Numbered from the stretch's first letter, positions 1 through 9,453 are shown. The stretch is 64,000 bases of DNA from Caribbeanibacter sp964518305 (GCA_964518305.1 CAZFDK010000005.1:1-64000); one strand, 5' to 3'. The notes: generated by a model not told the origin, from the sequence alone. Numbers and translations: made by a program.

Positions 1-1887
1 GGCACGGTGGCCGTGCTTCCCTTCCAGGTCTCGGGCGCTGGGGCGGAGGAGTGGCAGGACGGGATGGTGACGATGCTGACGCCCGGACTCGACGGCGCGG
101 CCGGACTGAGGGCGATCTCCGACCGGACGGTATTCGCCGCCTGGACGCAGCAGGGGCAGGTTGACCGGGGCGCGAGTACTCAAGAAGCAATCGCGGTCGC
201 CCGACAGGTGGGGGCCGAGTACGCGGTTGTCGGATCAGCCGTTCGGTTGCAGGACGAGCTCCGCTTTACGGCATCAGTGCACGACAGCCGGTCCGGCGCT
301 CGGCTCGGACAGGTGGGGATTCGGGGATCCCCGGACAGCGTTCCCGCACTCGCGGACCGGCTCGCCCGGAGGGCGCTGACCGTTCTGCTCGGGGAGAGCA
401 GCGAAGAGTTCCGGTCCCGCAACCTGGCCAGCATCACCACCCACTCCCTGCCGGCGCTCAAGTTCTACCTGGCGGGTGAGCGGCATTTCCGGGCCGGAGA
501 GTACGAAGACGCCGTCGAGGAATACGAGTCCGCGGTCGCCGAAGACAGCGCCTTCGCCCTGGCCTATGGGAGGCTCGCCACCGCCTACGGGTGGCTGGAC
601 CAGTTCGATGCGGCAGTGCGGTACCAGCGGCGGGCGTACGAGCTTTCCGAGAACCTGCCGCCACGCGAGCAGGCCCGAGTGCGGGCTGGCCATCTGCGAT
701 ACGAGGGACGCGCGGAGGCGGCCGTGGATACGCTTCAGCGGGCCCTCGATCGGTATCCCGATGATCCGGCGCTCTGGTACGACTTCGGTGAGGTCCTGAC
801 TCACGGATACGTACCTCCCGGATGGCCCCGGGCAGAGGAGGCGTTCCGGCGCGCCATCGAGCTGAACCCCGAAGTGGCGGCGTACCACCATCATTTCGTG
901 GACCTCGGCTTCGCTCTGCACCGCGACAGTGCTCTCGTGGCAGAGAGGATCGCCGCTCATCCCGGCGGTCCGATAATGGAACTCCACCAGCTCGCCTGGA
1001 ACCTCGTCTTCGGGGGAGAGGAGCGCCGGGAGCGAACGTGGGCGCGTATCGATACGGCGTCCTCGATTGCTCACCCGAGACAGCTTGCCGAGTGGACGTT
1101 CCTGCATCCTGCGGACGGGAAGCTTTCGACCCGTGTGCTGCAGAGGCTCCGAGGACGGGACGATGTCGATGATGATTTCCTGAGGTGGCTCTCGGTCTTC
1201 AATGAAGTGCGACAGGGGCACGTCAAGGACGCCCTTGAGCTTGTGGAGTCGTTCCCGCCTGTAGGACGGGCTTGCATTGTCGCCCACAGGATGGTGGCGG
1301 ATGTTCCGGTTCCAGATTCGGCTCGAGAACCTCCGGAGATCTCAACTTCCCTCCGTCGGGATACGGTGCAGGGCCAAGACCTCGCACGCCTCTATTGTAG
1401 TGGGCTACTCCTGGCGAACCGGGGTCATCGAGGGCAGGTTGGTGCAGTACTGACCCACCTGCAGAACGCGGTCGCGGGCGAAAACGTCCCGGCGGGAGAC
1501 CTGGAGCTAGCGGCGAGTCACCTAAGGGCCTACCGCGCCTGGAAGGCAGGAGATCTGAAGCGCGCGGCCGAGCGGTGGCCAAGCAGCAGATTGTTTCCGA
1601 ATGTGGTAGGGATCGCAGTGCCCCTAGCCCTCTGGCGAGGTGACCTCAGCCGGGACCGCGGCGAACTCCAGGAGGCGGAGGGCTGGTATCTGGCAGCCTG
1701 GCGTCACCCGGTCGCCCACGAACGACTCGGCCAGCTCTACGAGGAGATGGACCGGCCCGAGGACGCGGCCGCTGCCTACCGCCGGTTCGTCGCGGCCTGG
1801 GAGGACGCCGACGAGGAGCTGCAGCCCCGGGTCGATAGCGCCCGCCAGAGGCTGAAGGCTCTCACGGCCGGGGAGCCCGATGAGTGA
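1..1887 (+). CDS. TPR-repeat protein, 5' end outside the window
   Basis: The frame is open to the first base of the window and the first residues (GTVAVLPF) match the start of the FlgO/TolB-like domain that follows a kinase or membrane segment in many large signalling proteins, so the N-terminus is missing. About 628 residues are visible. Residues 1-140 form the alpha/beta domain; from about residue 150 (LKFYLAGERHFRAGEYEDA) tetratricopeptide-like helices run to the end, with a clear last repeat near residue 570-600. The role is probably protein-protein interaction in a signalling or regulatory protein; the missing part could be a Ser/Thr kinase, a cyclase or a DNA-binding domain. The stop overlaps the start of the next small reading frame by 8 nt, suggesting cotranscription. 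Confidence 0.8.
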   Translation, partial: GTVAVLPFQVSGAGAEEWQDGMVTMLTPGLDGAAGLRAISDRTVFAAWTQQGQVDRGASTQEAIAVARQVGAEYAVVGSAVRLQDELRFTASVHDSRSGARLGQVGIRGSPDSVPALADRLARRALTVLLGESSEEFRSRNLASITTHSLPALKFYLAGERHFRAGEYEDAVEEYESAVAEDSAFALAYGRLATAYGWLDQFDAAVRYQRRAYELSENLPPREQARVRAGHLRYEGRAEAAVDTLQRALDRYPDDPALWYDFGEVLTHGYVPPGWPRAEEAFRRAIELNPEVAAYHHHFVDLGFALHRDSALVAERIAAHPGGPIMELHQLAWNLVFGGEERRERTWARIDTASSIAHPRQLAEWTFLHPADGKLSTRVLQRLRGRDDVDDDFLRWLSVFNEVRQGHVKDALELVESFPPVGRACIVAHRMVADVPVPDSAREPPEISTSLRRDTVQGQDLARLYCSGLLLANRGHRGQVGAVLTHLQNAVAGENVPAGDLELAASHLRAYRAWKAGDLKRAAERWPSSRLFPNVVGIAVPLALWRGDLSRDRGELQEAEGWYLAAWRHPVAHERLGQLYEEMDRPEDAAAAYRRFVAAWEDADEELQPRVDSARQRLKALTAGEPDE

Positions 1888-2112
1888 ACCCTTCGCCCGC
1901 TTCCGGCGGTTCTTCCGGGAGTTGAGGCGGCGCTCGCCCAGGCGCTGCTCGGCGCGACCGCGGTGATCGCCGGACTGGGCTCACTGGCGAGCGGGGCGCC
2001 GGAGCTGCTTGCCCTCGACGGATTCTTCGTCGCGCTCTGGCTCGTCTCGGCGCTGTCGTTCGCGTATGCCGCCCGGGAGCGAGCTCGGCACGGCGCAGCA
2101 CCGGGAGATTGA
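1880..2112 (+). pseudogene. Frameshifted small membrane protein
   Basis: An ATG at 1880 overlaps the end of the TPR gene and begins MSEPFARFRRFFREL, but this frame meets a stop at about 1967. In the frame of base 1921 the reading continues as VEAALAQALLGATAV and then two hydrophobic segments up to a TGA at 2110-2112. Joining both frames near 1915-1925 gives one plausible protein of about 77 residues with two membrane helices. Either a real frameshift mutation or a sequencing or assembly error explains it. No function is recognised; the tight coupling to the TPR gene suggests they worked together. Confidence 0.5.
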
Positions 2113-2149
2113 CCCGCACGTCAGAGGGCTAGCCCGGCATCGTTCCCGG

Positions 2150-5100
2150 TCAGCTTCCGACTCTCTGCACCACCTCGTCGATCTCCGGCTCCAGCCGGTC
2201 CGCCTGCTCGCGGTAGAACTCCAGGCGTGATCGCTGGTCGGCAGTCATCTCGCCGGTCCACTCCTCCACGTCGCCGTACAGGCCCTCGATTCGGTTCAGT
2301 AGCTCGGCGGCCTGCCAGGCCACGTCCCGGCTCTGCCGGTCCGGGAGGGAGGCCCACCGCTCGCGCGACTCCTCGTCGCCGCTGCCGCGGAAGCGATCGT
2401 CGTCCTCGGCACCGGCCACCAGCTCGTTGAGCCGCCGCACGTCGGCGGCTACCCGGTCGTGCAGATCCGCGATCTCCAGCAGCGTCGCGGTCCAAGCTCG
2501 CCGCGTCTCCGTGGAGACATCGAGGCGCGGGTCCTCTTCGACTTCCACCGTCTGCTCCAGTGTCGTGTCTCCCACGCTGAGGCGGACCGTGTAGGTGGCG
2601 GGCACGACCAGCGGCCCGTCGTCCGCCTGCTGCCGCCATTCGGGCGCGTCGTCCGGAGCGGCGGAGGCAAGGGGCTCGTGTCGCAGGTCCCAAACGACCC
2701 GGTTCACGCCCCGTGCCGTGTCCGGCTCCAGCTCACGTACGAGCCCGCCATCCGGGCCGGTCACGATTAGCTGCACATCGTCGGCGCTCCGGTGCCGACG
2801 GAGCCAGTAGTCCACGATAGCACCGGCCGGCGGATTTTCTCCCCGGAAGACCATGTCGCCCTTGTGGCCGGTAACGGACTCCCGTCGGATCTGGCGCGCC
2901 CCACGCATCGAGAACACGTGGGCCTCGGAGGATAGCACATCGGGGGTGAGCTCCTGGACCGCGGAGACGTCGTCGAGGATCCATATTCCCCGGCCGTGCG
3001 TGCCCAGCACCAGGTCGTTCTCGCGCGGGTGGACCACCAGGTCGTTCACCGCGACCCGGGGAAGGTTGGCCCGGATCTCGGTCCAGCTCTCGCCCCGGTT
3101 CGGCGAGAAGAAGGCTCCGAGCTCCGTGCCCAGCCAAAGGAGGTCGGGGTTGCGTGGGTCCTCCTCCACGGCGCGTGCCACCCGCTCCGGCGGCAGGTCG
3201 GCGTCGATCCGCTCCCAGTTCCGGGCCGCATCGTCGGAGCGGTAGAGGTAGTTGGCGTAGTCGTCGTTGCGGTAGTTGTTCACCGCGACGTAGACCGTCC
3301 CCTCCCGGTGGCTCGACGGCTCGATGCGGTTGATCCGGGCCATCTCGGGCAGGCCGGGGAGACGCCCCGACACGTCCTGGAAGCTCTCTCCCCCGTCGCG
3401 GGAGACCTGGAGCCTGCCGTCGTCCGTCCCGACGTAGACAAGGCCTTCGCGCACCGGTGACTCGCGGATGGCGGTGATTGTGGGCCAGTAGGGGATACCG
3501 TCGTCCAGCGAATGCGTCCGCTCGCCGGGCTCCTGTCCCATGATCCTCATCCGGGAGCGGTCGGCGCCGGCGGTCAGGTCGCCGAGGTTCTCCCACGACT
3601 GCCCGCCGTCGCTGCTCCGCCACAGGTGGCGGGTTCCGGCGTACAGCACGTCCGGGTCGTGCGGGCTGAACACGAACGGACCTTCCCAGTTGGCGGGTTC
3701 CATCGCGTTCTCCAGCGGACCGGGCTCCCGGTCGCTCCCCCACGTCGCCCAGTTTCGCCGCGGCGAGATGCTCCCCGTGGGATCTCCGGGCCGGAGGTCC
3801 TGCTCCTGGTGGGTCCTGAGGTCGAAACGGCCGAGACCGAGGTACTGCGATTCGTTGTAGAGCATGGTGGAGTCGGCCGGATCGACGCGGTTCACGAAGC
3901 CGTCGCCGCCGCCTGTCTTGATCCAGTCCCGATTCAGGACTCCGGATTGACGGTAGGTGGCGCTCGGTCCCGCCCAGCTCCCGTTGTCCTGCAGTCCACC
4001 GTAGATCCAGTACGGGTCACGGTCGTCCACCGAGATTCGGTAGAACTGGCTCACCGGGAGGCTACGCACGTACAGCCAGGTCTCACCCCGGTCGTACGAG
4101 ATGCCCACGCCCCCGTCGTCGCCCTTGATCACGTGTCGGGGATCCTCGGGATTCACCCACAGGATCCGGTCGTCTCCGTGGAGGGACTGGCGCGGCGTCA
4201 CGATGGTATCCGACACTCCGTCCCAGTAGGAGTAGCGGTTCATCATGTAGACGCGGAGGTCGTCGGTGGGGTCGACCAGCGGCTGGGAGGCGTACATGGG
4301 GCGCGGGTTCCAGGTCGTCATCTGCTCCCAGGTGCGGCCGCGGTCCTCCGATCGATAGATCCCGGCCAGGTACTCGCCGTACTGCGTGGACGCGTTGAAG
4401 CGGCAGCCCTGCTCGACGGACGCGTACACGATTCTCGGATCCTGCCGGTGGATAGACAGGCCGACGCGTCCGTAGTCGCTCTGCGGAAGCCCGTTCTGCC
4501 CGTGGACGGTCCGCTCCTTCCCCTCTTCGCAGACGTAGCCCCCGGCGTCGGGATCCGGCGGTCCGATGCGCTCGAAGGTCTCCCCGCCGTCCGTCGATCG
4601 CCACAGGCCGCTTCCCGGTCCGCCGCCGTGGAAGCCGTACGGACGCCGACGCCGCTGATACGAGGCGGCGTAAACGATCTCGGGTCGTTCGGGATCGATG
4701 GTGACGTCCACGAAACCGGTGTTCTCGTCCACGTGAGCGACACGCTCCCATGTCTGGCCGCCGTCCGTCGATCGGTAGAGGCCTCGCTCCTCGTTGGGGC
4801 CCCACAGATGTCCCATGGCGGCTACGAAGACCACGTCGGGGTCACCGGGATGAAGGGCGATCCGTCCCACGTGATGGCTGTCCTCCAGGCCCATGTGGGT
4901 CCAGGTCTCTCCGCCGTCGGTGCTCTTGTAGACGCCGTCGCCCCAGGAGTTGGACTGACGGTTGGCTCGCTCGCCGGTACCCACCCAGACCAGACTCGTG
5001 TCCCGCTGGTGCACGGCGATGTCGCCGACGGAATGCGTGTCCTGGTCCCGGAACACCGGATCGAAGGTGGTTCCGTTGTTCGTGGTCTTCCATACGCCGC

Positions 5101-5395
5101 CGGTGGCGGAGGCGGCGTAGAATACCCGCGGGTCGGTCTCCACCACTGCCAGATCGACGATGCGTCCGCTCATGACTGCCGGTCCGATCGTCCGGAGCTC
5201 CAGGTCGGATAGCAGCTCGGGCTCCACCCCGTCTCCTGTCTCCTGGCCGAGAGCGGCTGATGGAGCAGGGAGCAGCGCCGGGACGGCCAGCGTCATGAGA
5301 GCGGCCAGCACGAACGCCGCTGCCAAACGCCGGGCCGGGACGTCGAGGCCGCTGCCTTGGAAACGGGAGGGGCCGACTGGTCGGGGAAGAGACAT
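2150..5395 (-). CDS. Secreted BNR/VPS10-like beta-propeller protein
   Basis: The 1081-residue protein has a long N-terminal signal region (hydrophobic run about residues 24-48, AAFVLAALMTLAVPAL) and then many Asp-box (BNR) repeats of the form S-T-D-G-G-E-T-W, for instance near residues 137, 208 and 265, as in sortilin (VPS10) and sialidase-like propellers. Such proteins are often called glycosyl hydrolases, but no catalytic residues can be assigned and substrate binding is the safer guess. After about residue 800 a bundle with Ig-like and helical segments follows (RLEFYREQADRLEPEIDEV at the end). It is a single gene on the minus strand, divergent from the CBS-domain gene, and the shared intergenic region holds two copies of a recurring palindrome. 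Confidence 0.85.
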   Translation of the reverse strand: MSLPRPVGPSRFQGSGLDVPARRLAAAFVLAALMTLAVPALLPAPSAALGQETGDGVEPELLSDLELRTIGPAVMSGRIVDLAVVETDPRVFYAASATGGVWKTTNNGTTFDPVFRDQDTHSVGDIAVHQRDTSLVWVGTGERANRQSNSWGDGVYKSTDGGETWTHMGLEDSHHVGRIALHPGDPDVVFVAAMGHLWGPNEERGLYRSTDGGQTWERVAHVDENTGFVDVTIDPERPEIVYAASYQRRRRPYGFHGGGPGSGLWRSTDGGETFERIGPPDPDAGGYVCEEGKERTVHGQNGLPQSDYGRVGLSIHRQDPRIVYASVEQGCRFNASTQYGEYLAGIYRSEDRGRTWEQMTTWNPRPMYASQPLVDPTDDLRVYMMNRYSYWDGVSDTIVTPRQSLHGDDRILWVNPEDPRHVIKGDDGGVGISYDRGETWLYVRSLPVSQFYRISVDDRDPYWIYGGLQDNGSWAGPSATYRQSGVLNRDWIKTGGGDGFVNRVDPADSTMLYNESQYLGLGRFDLRTHQEQDLRPGDPTGSISPRRNWATWGSDREPGPLENAMEPANWEGPFVFSPHDPDVLYAGTRHLWRSSDGGQSWENLGDLTAGADRSRMRIMGQEPGERTHSLDDGIPYWPTITAIRESPVREGLVYVGTDDGRLQVSRDGGESFQDVSGRLPGLPEMARINRIEPSSHREGTVYVAVNNYRNDDYANYLYRSDDAARNWERIDADLPPERVARAVEEDPRNPDLLWLGTELGAFFSPNRGESWTEIRANLPRVAVNDLVVHPRENDLVLGTHGRGIWILDDVSAVQELTPDVLSSEAHVFSMRGARQIRRESVTGHKGDMVFRGENPPAGAIVDYWLRRHRSADDVQLIVTGPDGGLVRELEPDTARGVNRVVWDLRHEPLASAAPDDAPEWRQQADDGPLVVPATYTVRLSVGDTTLEQTVEVEEDPRLDVSTETRRAWTATLLEIADLHDRVAADVRRLNELVAGAEDDDRFRGSGDEESRERWASLPDRQSRDVAWQAAELLNRIEGLYGDVEEWTGEMTADQRSRLEFYREQADRLEPEIDEVVQRVGS

Positions 5396-5746
5396 GAGGA
5401 TGAAACCTTCGCTTCTCGGGAGAGAACGGTGCGGACGACGTGAATGCGACGCTCCGTACGTCTACTTCAACGACCCCGCCGGCGCAAGAACCGGCACGGG
5501 AGGGGGAGCGCCGCGCGCCGGAAACGCCGCGGGTCGCGGGCGCGAGGTGGGAAAAATCCCTACACTTTTCAGAGGGAAAACTCCCACAGTCCGTTGAAGT
5601 CGGGCGACGTATGCTGATCCGGATGGTCGTCCCCGGGTCCGGTGTACTCTTCGGCCACGGGGAGAGGCGCTCTCCGGCAGGTGGTTCGCGCCCGACGAAC
5701 GTCCCGACGAACGTTGCATGTGCCCACAGACGAGACGGAGGTCGAG
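5396..5746 (+). other. Intergenic region between BNR and CBS genes
   Basis: This 351-nt divergent region has no convincing gene. It contains an A/T-richer patch around 5547-5590, unusual in this GC-rich window, that carries the two palindromes described separately. The translation of the CBS gene can be extended upstream to about 5642, but the added residues are Arg-rich and poor in family resemblance. Confidence 0.6.
5547..5587. promoter_or_regulatory. Tandem GTGGGA...TCCCAC palindromes
   Basis: Two imperfect inverted repeats lie 25 nt apart: GTGGGAAAAATCCCTAC at 5547-5563 and GAGGGAAAACTCCCAC at 5572-5587. Both match the 17-nt motif found before acnA, the V-ATPase operon, an outer-membrane barrel gene and the hydrogenase. 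They could control the BNR gene, the CBS gene or both. The binding protein is unknown. Confidence 0.5.
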
Positions 5747-6286
5747 TTGCTGACGGTTCGTGAGCTGATGACCGACGACCTGGTGACCGTGACGCCCGAC
5801 TCCACCTTACGGGAGGCGGCCGAGGTGATGGCCGAGGCGCACGTCTCGGGGCTGCCCGTCGTGCAGGGCGGCATGGCCGTGGGAGTGATCTCGGCCCGGG
5901 ACTTCATGGGCTTCGCCGCCGATCCCTCAGCAGCCGGCTTCGATCCGGGCCGATCGCCAGCGACGGAGACGACGGGGAGAAGCGGCGCCGAGATTCCCTC
6001 AGGCTACTACATGAAGGACTGGTTCGAGGAGTCGCAGGCCACACCCGAGCTGCTGACGGAGAGGGATAGCCCGGAGTGGGAGGCCATCGAGGAGCACCGG
6101 GTGGAGGAGTTCATGACCCGGGCCCTGATCACGCTCGACCCTGATGCCACGGTGAACGACGCGGCCGAAGCCATGCTGGAAGAGAGAGTCCGCCGGCTCC
6201 TGGTGGTGGACGTGGACCGGCTCGTGGGGCTCATCTCGGCGACCGACGTGCTCGGCGTGGTCGCCGACCGGGGAGTCGGCGCCTGA
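5747..6286 (+). CDS. CBS-domain pair protein
   Basis: This protein has two CBS motifs: the first in residues about 1-55 (TVRELMTDDLVTVTPDSTL) and the second in about 115-175 (VEEFMTRALITLDPDATV), separated by a 60-residue insertion with charged and Ser/Thr-rich sequence. CBS pairs bind adenosine nucleotides and act as energy or redox sensors. I chose the TTG at 5747 because GGAGG stands 5 nt upstream and the protein then starts like its family; GTG at 5720 is an alternative. It lies 85 nt before a second CBS gene, so the two are likely cotranscribed. Confidence 0.82.
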   Translation: MLTVRELMTDDLVTVTPDSTLREAAEVMAEAHVSGLPVVQGGMAVGVISARDFMGFAADPSAAGFDPGRSPATETTGRSGAEIPSGYYMKDWFEESQATPELLTERDSPEWEAIEEHRVEEFMTRALITLDPDATVNDAAEAMLEERVRRLLVVDVDRLVGLISATDVLGVVADRGVGA

Positions 6287-6371
6287 GCGACAGGAGGTCC
6301 CGCTAAGGCTGAACTGCCGGGGCGAAAAGCAGAGCCGATCGAGGCGATCGCAGAGACCGCCGGAGGGGACA

Positions 6372-6803
6372 ATGCAGGTAAGCGACATCCTGGACGAGAA
6401 GGGCCGCCAGCTGGTGACCATCGGGCCAGACCGGTCGGTCCGGGACGCGGCCCGGATGTTCGTGCGACACGGTCTCGGGGCCCTGCCCGTCGTCGAGGCC
6501 GGGAGCCTCGTGGGCATGATCTCCGAGCGCGACGCCTTGCGGGTCGCCGCGAGGGAGGATCGGCGCTGGGGCGCGACCTGCGTCGCAGACGAGATGACCG
6601 AGGAGCTGTTCGTCGTGCGGGAGTCGGACGACCTTGACTACGCCATGGAAGTCATGACGGAGAAGCGCGTTCGGCATCTCCCGGTTGTCGAGGACTCGGA
6701 GCTGCGCGGATTGATCTCCATCGGTGATGCTGTGAAGTCCGTTCGGCGGCCGGACGACACGGCGGGTACCTATCGCCGCTACTATCGCGGCCGAACGAGA
6801 TGA
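6372..6803 (+). CDS. CBS-domain pair protein
   Basis: The 143-residue protein consists of two CBS motifs, residues about 1-60 (MQVSDILDEKGRQLVTIGPD) and 72-130 (EMTEELFVVRESDDLDYAME, then HLPVVEDSELRGLISIGD). It is a typical stand-alone adenylate-binding sensor with no attached enzyme or transporter domain. The ATG has a GGAGG sequence 6 nt upstream. The gene follows the first CBS gene in the same direction and converges on the sigma factor gene 18 nt away, so its partner cannot be read from context. Confidence 0.85.
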   Translation: MQVSDILDEKGRQLVTIGPDRSVRDAARMFVRHGLGALPVVEAGSLVGMISERDALRVAAREDRRWGATCVADEMTEELFVVRESDDLDYAMEVMTEKRVRHLPVVEDSELRGLISIGDAVKSVRRPDDTAGTYRRYYRGRTR

Positions 6804-6821
6804 GGATCCGGCGCCCGCCCC

Positions 6822-7679
6822 CTACCAGAGCTGCTTCAGCGCCTCGCCGTGCTCCGAGTCGCGTAGCTTCTCGAAGGCGCGGTTCCGGAGCTGACGGATC
6901 CGCTCCCGCGTGACGCCCATCAACTCGCCCACTTCCTCGAGCGTCTGTCCCTCGCCTCCGTCCAGACCGTAGTAGAGGACGAGGATCTTGCGCTCGCGGT
7001 CCGTCAGGTACTCCGCGAACATCCGCTCCAAAAACTCCCGCTCCGTACGGGCCTCGACCTCGTCCTCGAGGTCCGACGCGTCGCTGTCGGCATAGCGATC
7101 CTGGTAGGTGGCGCTGTCCCGCTCGTCCTCCTTCAGCGGCGCGTCCAGCCGGACCTCCGGCATGTCGACCCGGCGCAGCCGCTGGACGGTCTCGAGCCGC
7201 TCGTCCATCTCGTCGGCGATCTCACGGTCTGTGGGCGTGCGACCCAGCTCCTGGGTGAGCCGCGTCTCGGTGCGGCGGATACGGGTCAGGTTGCCGTTCT
7301 GGTTCTGGGGGATCCGAACGGAGCGCGTCTCCTCGGCCAGCGCCTGGAGGACGGTCTGCCGGATCCACCACACGGCGTAGGAGATGAACTTGACGCCGCG
7401 GTCGGGATCGTACTTCTCGATGGCCTTGACCAGGCCCACGTTACCGATGCTCACCAGTTCCTCGAGGCTCAGTCCGTTGCCCCGGTACTTCTTTACGTAG
7501 GAGATGACGAAACGGAGGTTGGCCGTCACCAGACGGTGGGCGGCCTCCCGGTCCCCTTCTTTAGCTCGACGAGCGACCTCGCGCTCCTTTTCCCTATCCT
7601 CGAACAGGGGATGCTTCTCGACGGCCCGCAGGTACTGATCGAAGGAATTCAGATCCTCGGAGTCGAAGGTGGACTGCAT
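6822..7679 (-). CDS. RNA polymerase sigma factor, RpoD/SigA family (group 2)
   Basis: The 285-residue protein has the sigma-70 layout without the long N-terminal region 1.1: region 1.2 near residues 8-40, region 2 at about 50-120 (RFVISYVKKYRGNGLSLEEL, then the -10 recognition helix with YAVWWIRQ), region 3 at about 125-200 and region 4 at about 225-280 (TLEEVGELMGVTRERIRQLR). This is the group 2, primary-like form found in Bacteroidota and Gemmatimonadota. The acidic stretch DRYADSDASDLEDEVEA lies between regions 3 and 4. It directs RNA polymerase to housekeeping or stationary-phase promoters. The gene is divergent from glpK across a 218-nt region with a 26-bp palindrome. Confidence 0.93.
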   Translation of the reverse strand: MQSTFDSEDLNSFDQYLRAVEKHPLFEDREKEREVARRAKEGDREAAHRLVTANLRFVISYVKKYRGNGLSLEELVSIGNVGLVKAIEKYDPDRGVKFISYAVWWIRQTVLQALAEETRSVRIPQNQNGNLTRIRRTETRLTQELGRTPTDREIADEMDERLETVQRLRRVDMPEVRLDAPLKEDERDSATYQDRYADSDASDLEDEVEARTEREFLERMFAEYLTDRERKILVLYYGLDGGEGQTLEEVGELMGVTRERIRQLRNRAFEKLRDSEHGEALKQLW

Positions 7680-7767
7680 GGCTTCTTTCGTTCGGATTTT
7701 GAGGGTCGCGCTCGGAGGCGGAGAGACACACGGCGGTGCAGATCAAATGGTACGCGTTACCGTCTCT

Positions 7768-7793
7768 GGCGATCCCTGCCCGCAGGGATCGCC
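7768..7793. promoter_or_regulatory. Perfect 26-bp palindrome
   Basis: Arms GGCGATCCCTGC and GCAGGGATCGCC flank a CC centre with no mismatch. It lies 89 nt upstream of the sigma factor start and 105 nt upstream of glpK, so it cannot be a terminator of either gene. A dimeric regulator could bind it, or it could form a cruciform or RNA hairpin in a leader. Confidence 0.45.
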
Positions 7794-7897
7794 GGCCGGT
7801 AGAGTCATCGTCTGCTGATCGACCGGCTATGCGACAAGAGGCGTTCGGGTAAGTTTTCTTCCGACCGCACCGATATCCAAACACCATAGAGGGCGCT

Positions 7898-9400
7898 GTG
7901 AGCCGCCGTTCCCGACGGATTCTCGTCATCGATCAGGGCACGACGTCCACCAGAGCGCTGCTGGTGGATGGGCGGGGACGTCCCGGCGCCGCCGCCCGCA
8001 GGGACCTGCCCCAGTCCTACCCGGGACCGGGGAAGGTCGAGCACGATCCCGATCGCATCCGGGAGGACGCCCTGTGGGCGTGCCGCGAGGCGATGAGTCG
8101 GGCCGGCATCGAGCCGGGGGACGTGGCGGCGATCGGCATCACGAATCAGCGGGAGACCACAGTGCTCTGGGAGCGGGCCACCGGACGCCCGGTTCACCCG
8201 GCGCTTGTGTGGCAGGACCGCCGGACCGCGGAGACCTGCCGCCGACTTCGGGAGGAGGGGAAGGAGCCCGAGATCCGGCGGAAGACCGGCCTCCTGCTGG
8301 ACCCCTACTTTTCCGCCACGAAGCTGGCGTGGCTCCTGGACCACGTGGACGGCGCCCGGGCCGCGGCGGAGCGGGGTGAACTGGCCTTCGGCACCGTGGA
8401 CAGCTGGCTCCTGTGGAGCCTCACCGGCGGCCGCGCGCATCGCACCGACGCCACCAACGCCGCCCGGACCATGCTCTACGACATCCACCGGGGCGAATGG
8501 GACGAGCACCTGCTTGAGCTGTTCGGGATCCCCCGCTCCGTCCTCCCTGAGGTCCTCGACTCCTCGGCCCATTTCGGTGAGACCGATCCCGGCCTCCTGG
8601 GGCGCCCGATTCCGATCACCGGCATCGCCGGCGATCAGCACGCCGCCACCTTCGGCCAGACGGCCTTCGAACGCGGGACGGCCAAGGCCACCTATGGCAC
8701 TGGCGCGTTCCTCCTCCTGAACACGGGGGCAGAGGCGCCGGACCCGGAAGGGCGCCTGCTCTCCACGGTGGCATGGCAGCGGGACGGCGAGGTCACGTAC
8801 GCCGTGGAGGGAAGCATCTTCAGCGCGGGCTCCGCGGTGCGGTGGCTCCGGGACGAGCTGGGCGTTATCGAGGAGGCCGGCGAGACCGAGGAGCTGGCGG
8901 CCCGTGCTCGCGACGACGACGGCACGTACCTGGTCCCGGCTTTCACCGGTCTGGGGGCGCCCCACTGGGATGCCGACGCCCGTGGGGCCCTGGTCGGCCT
9001 CAGCCGTGACAGCGGTGCCGAGGAGATCGCCAGGGCGACCCTGGCGTCGGTGGCGTATCAGACCCGTGACCTGGTGGACGCCATGGTCGGCGAGGCGGCG
9101 ATCACACCCGACCGGCTTCGCGTCGACGGCGGGCTGTCGCAAAACGGGTGGGCCATGGGCTTCCTGAGCGACATGCTGGACCTGCCCGTGGAGCGGCCGG
9201 CGGTGACCGAGACGACGGCTCTGGGGGCCGCCTATCTGGCGGGCCTCGAGGTCGGCTTCTTCGGGGGCATGGACGAGCTGCGGGACCACTGGAGCCTGGA
9301 CCGGCGGTGGGAGCCGGAGCTGGATGCCGGCCGGCGCCGGGAACTCCTCCAGGGATGGCGGAGGGCCGTCTCCCGCGTGCTCACCTCGGAGGGCGGCTGA
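7898..9400 (+). CDS. glpK: Glycerol kinase
   Basis: The product (500 residues) transfers phosphate from ATP to glycerol to give sn-glycerol 3-phosphate in the cytosol. It shows the FGGY-family N-terminal motif DQGTTSTRALLVD near residue 12, the central substrate region with LVWQDRRTAETC and GLLLDPYFSATKLAWL, and the C-terminal ATP-binding region with DGGLSQN and the TETTALGAAYLAGL signature. Length fits the family. The GTG start is preceded by AGAGGG. No glycerol facilitator or glycerol 3-phosphate dehydrogenase gene is adjacent, so it stands alone. Confidence 0.95.
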   Translation: MSRRSRRILVIDQGTTSTRALLVDGRGRPGAAARRDLPQSYPGPGKVEHDPDRIREDALWACREAMSRAGIEPGDVAAIGITNQRETTVLWERATGRPVHPALVWQDRRTAETCRRLREEGKEPEIRRKTGLLLDPYFSATKLAWLLDHVDGARAAAERGELAFGTVDSWLLWSLTGGRAHRTDATNAARTMLYDIHRGEWDEHLLELFGIPRSVLPEVLDSSAHFGETDPGLLGRPIPITGIAGDQHAATFGQTAFERGTAKATYGTGAFLLLNTGAEAPDPEGRLLSTVAWQRDGEVTYAVEGSIFSAGSAVRWLRDELGVIEEAGETEELAARARDDDGTYLVPAFTGLGAPHWDADARGALVGLSRDSGAEEIARATLASVAYQTRDLVDAMVGEAAITPDRLRVDGGLSQNGWAMGFLSDMLDLPVERPAVTETTALGAAYLAGLEVGFFGGMDELRDHWSLDRRWEPELDAGRRRELLQGWRRAVSRVLTSEGG

Positions 9401-9415
9401 GCCGGCGGAGGTGGT

Positions 9416-9429
9416 CCGGTCGGGACCGG
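9416..9429. terminator. Possible hairpin between convergent genes
   Basis: CCGGTC and GACCGG form a 6-bp stem around GG in the 53 nt between the converging glpK and carrier genes. There is no T-run, so intrinsic termination is uncertain. Confidence 0.25.
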
Positions 9430-9453
9430 CCGGGTCCGCGAAGGCGCTCCGTC

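Noticed and set aside
3512..5212. Long open frame on the plus strand opposite the BNR gene
   Set aside because: It has no family resemblance, high Val/Arg/Gly content and mirrors the codon bias of the opposite gene; typical of GC-rich DNA. Similar frames opposite relA/spoT, aconitase and hydrogenase genes were rejected for the same reason.
5747..6286. IMPDH-like enzyme because of CBS motifs
   Set aside because: Only the CBS pair is present; there is no barrel domain.
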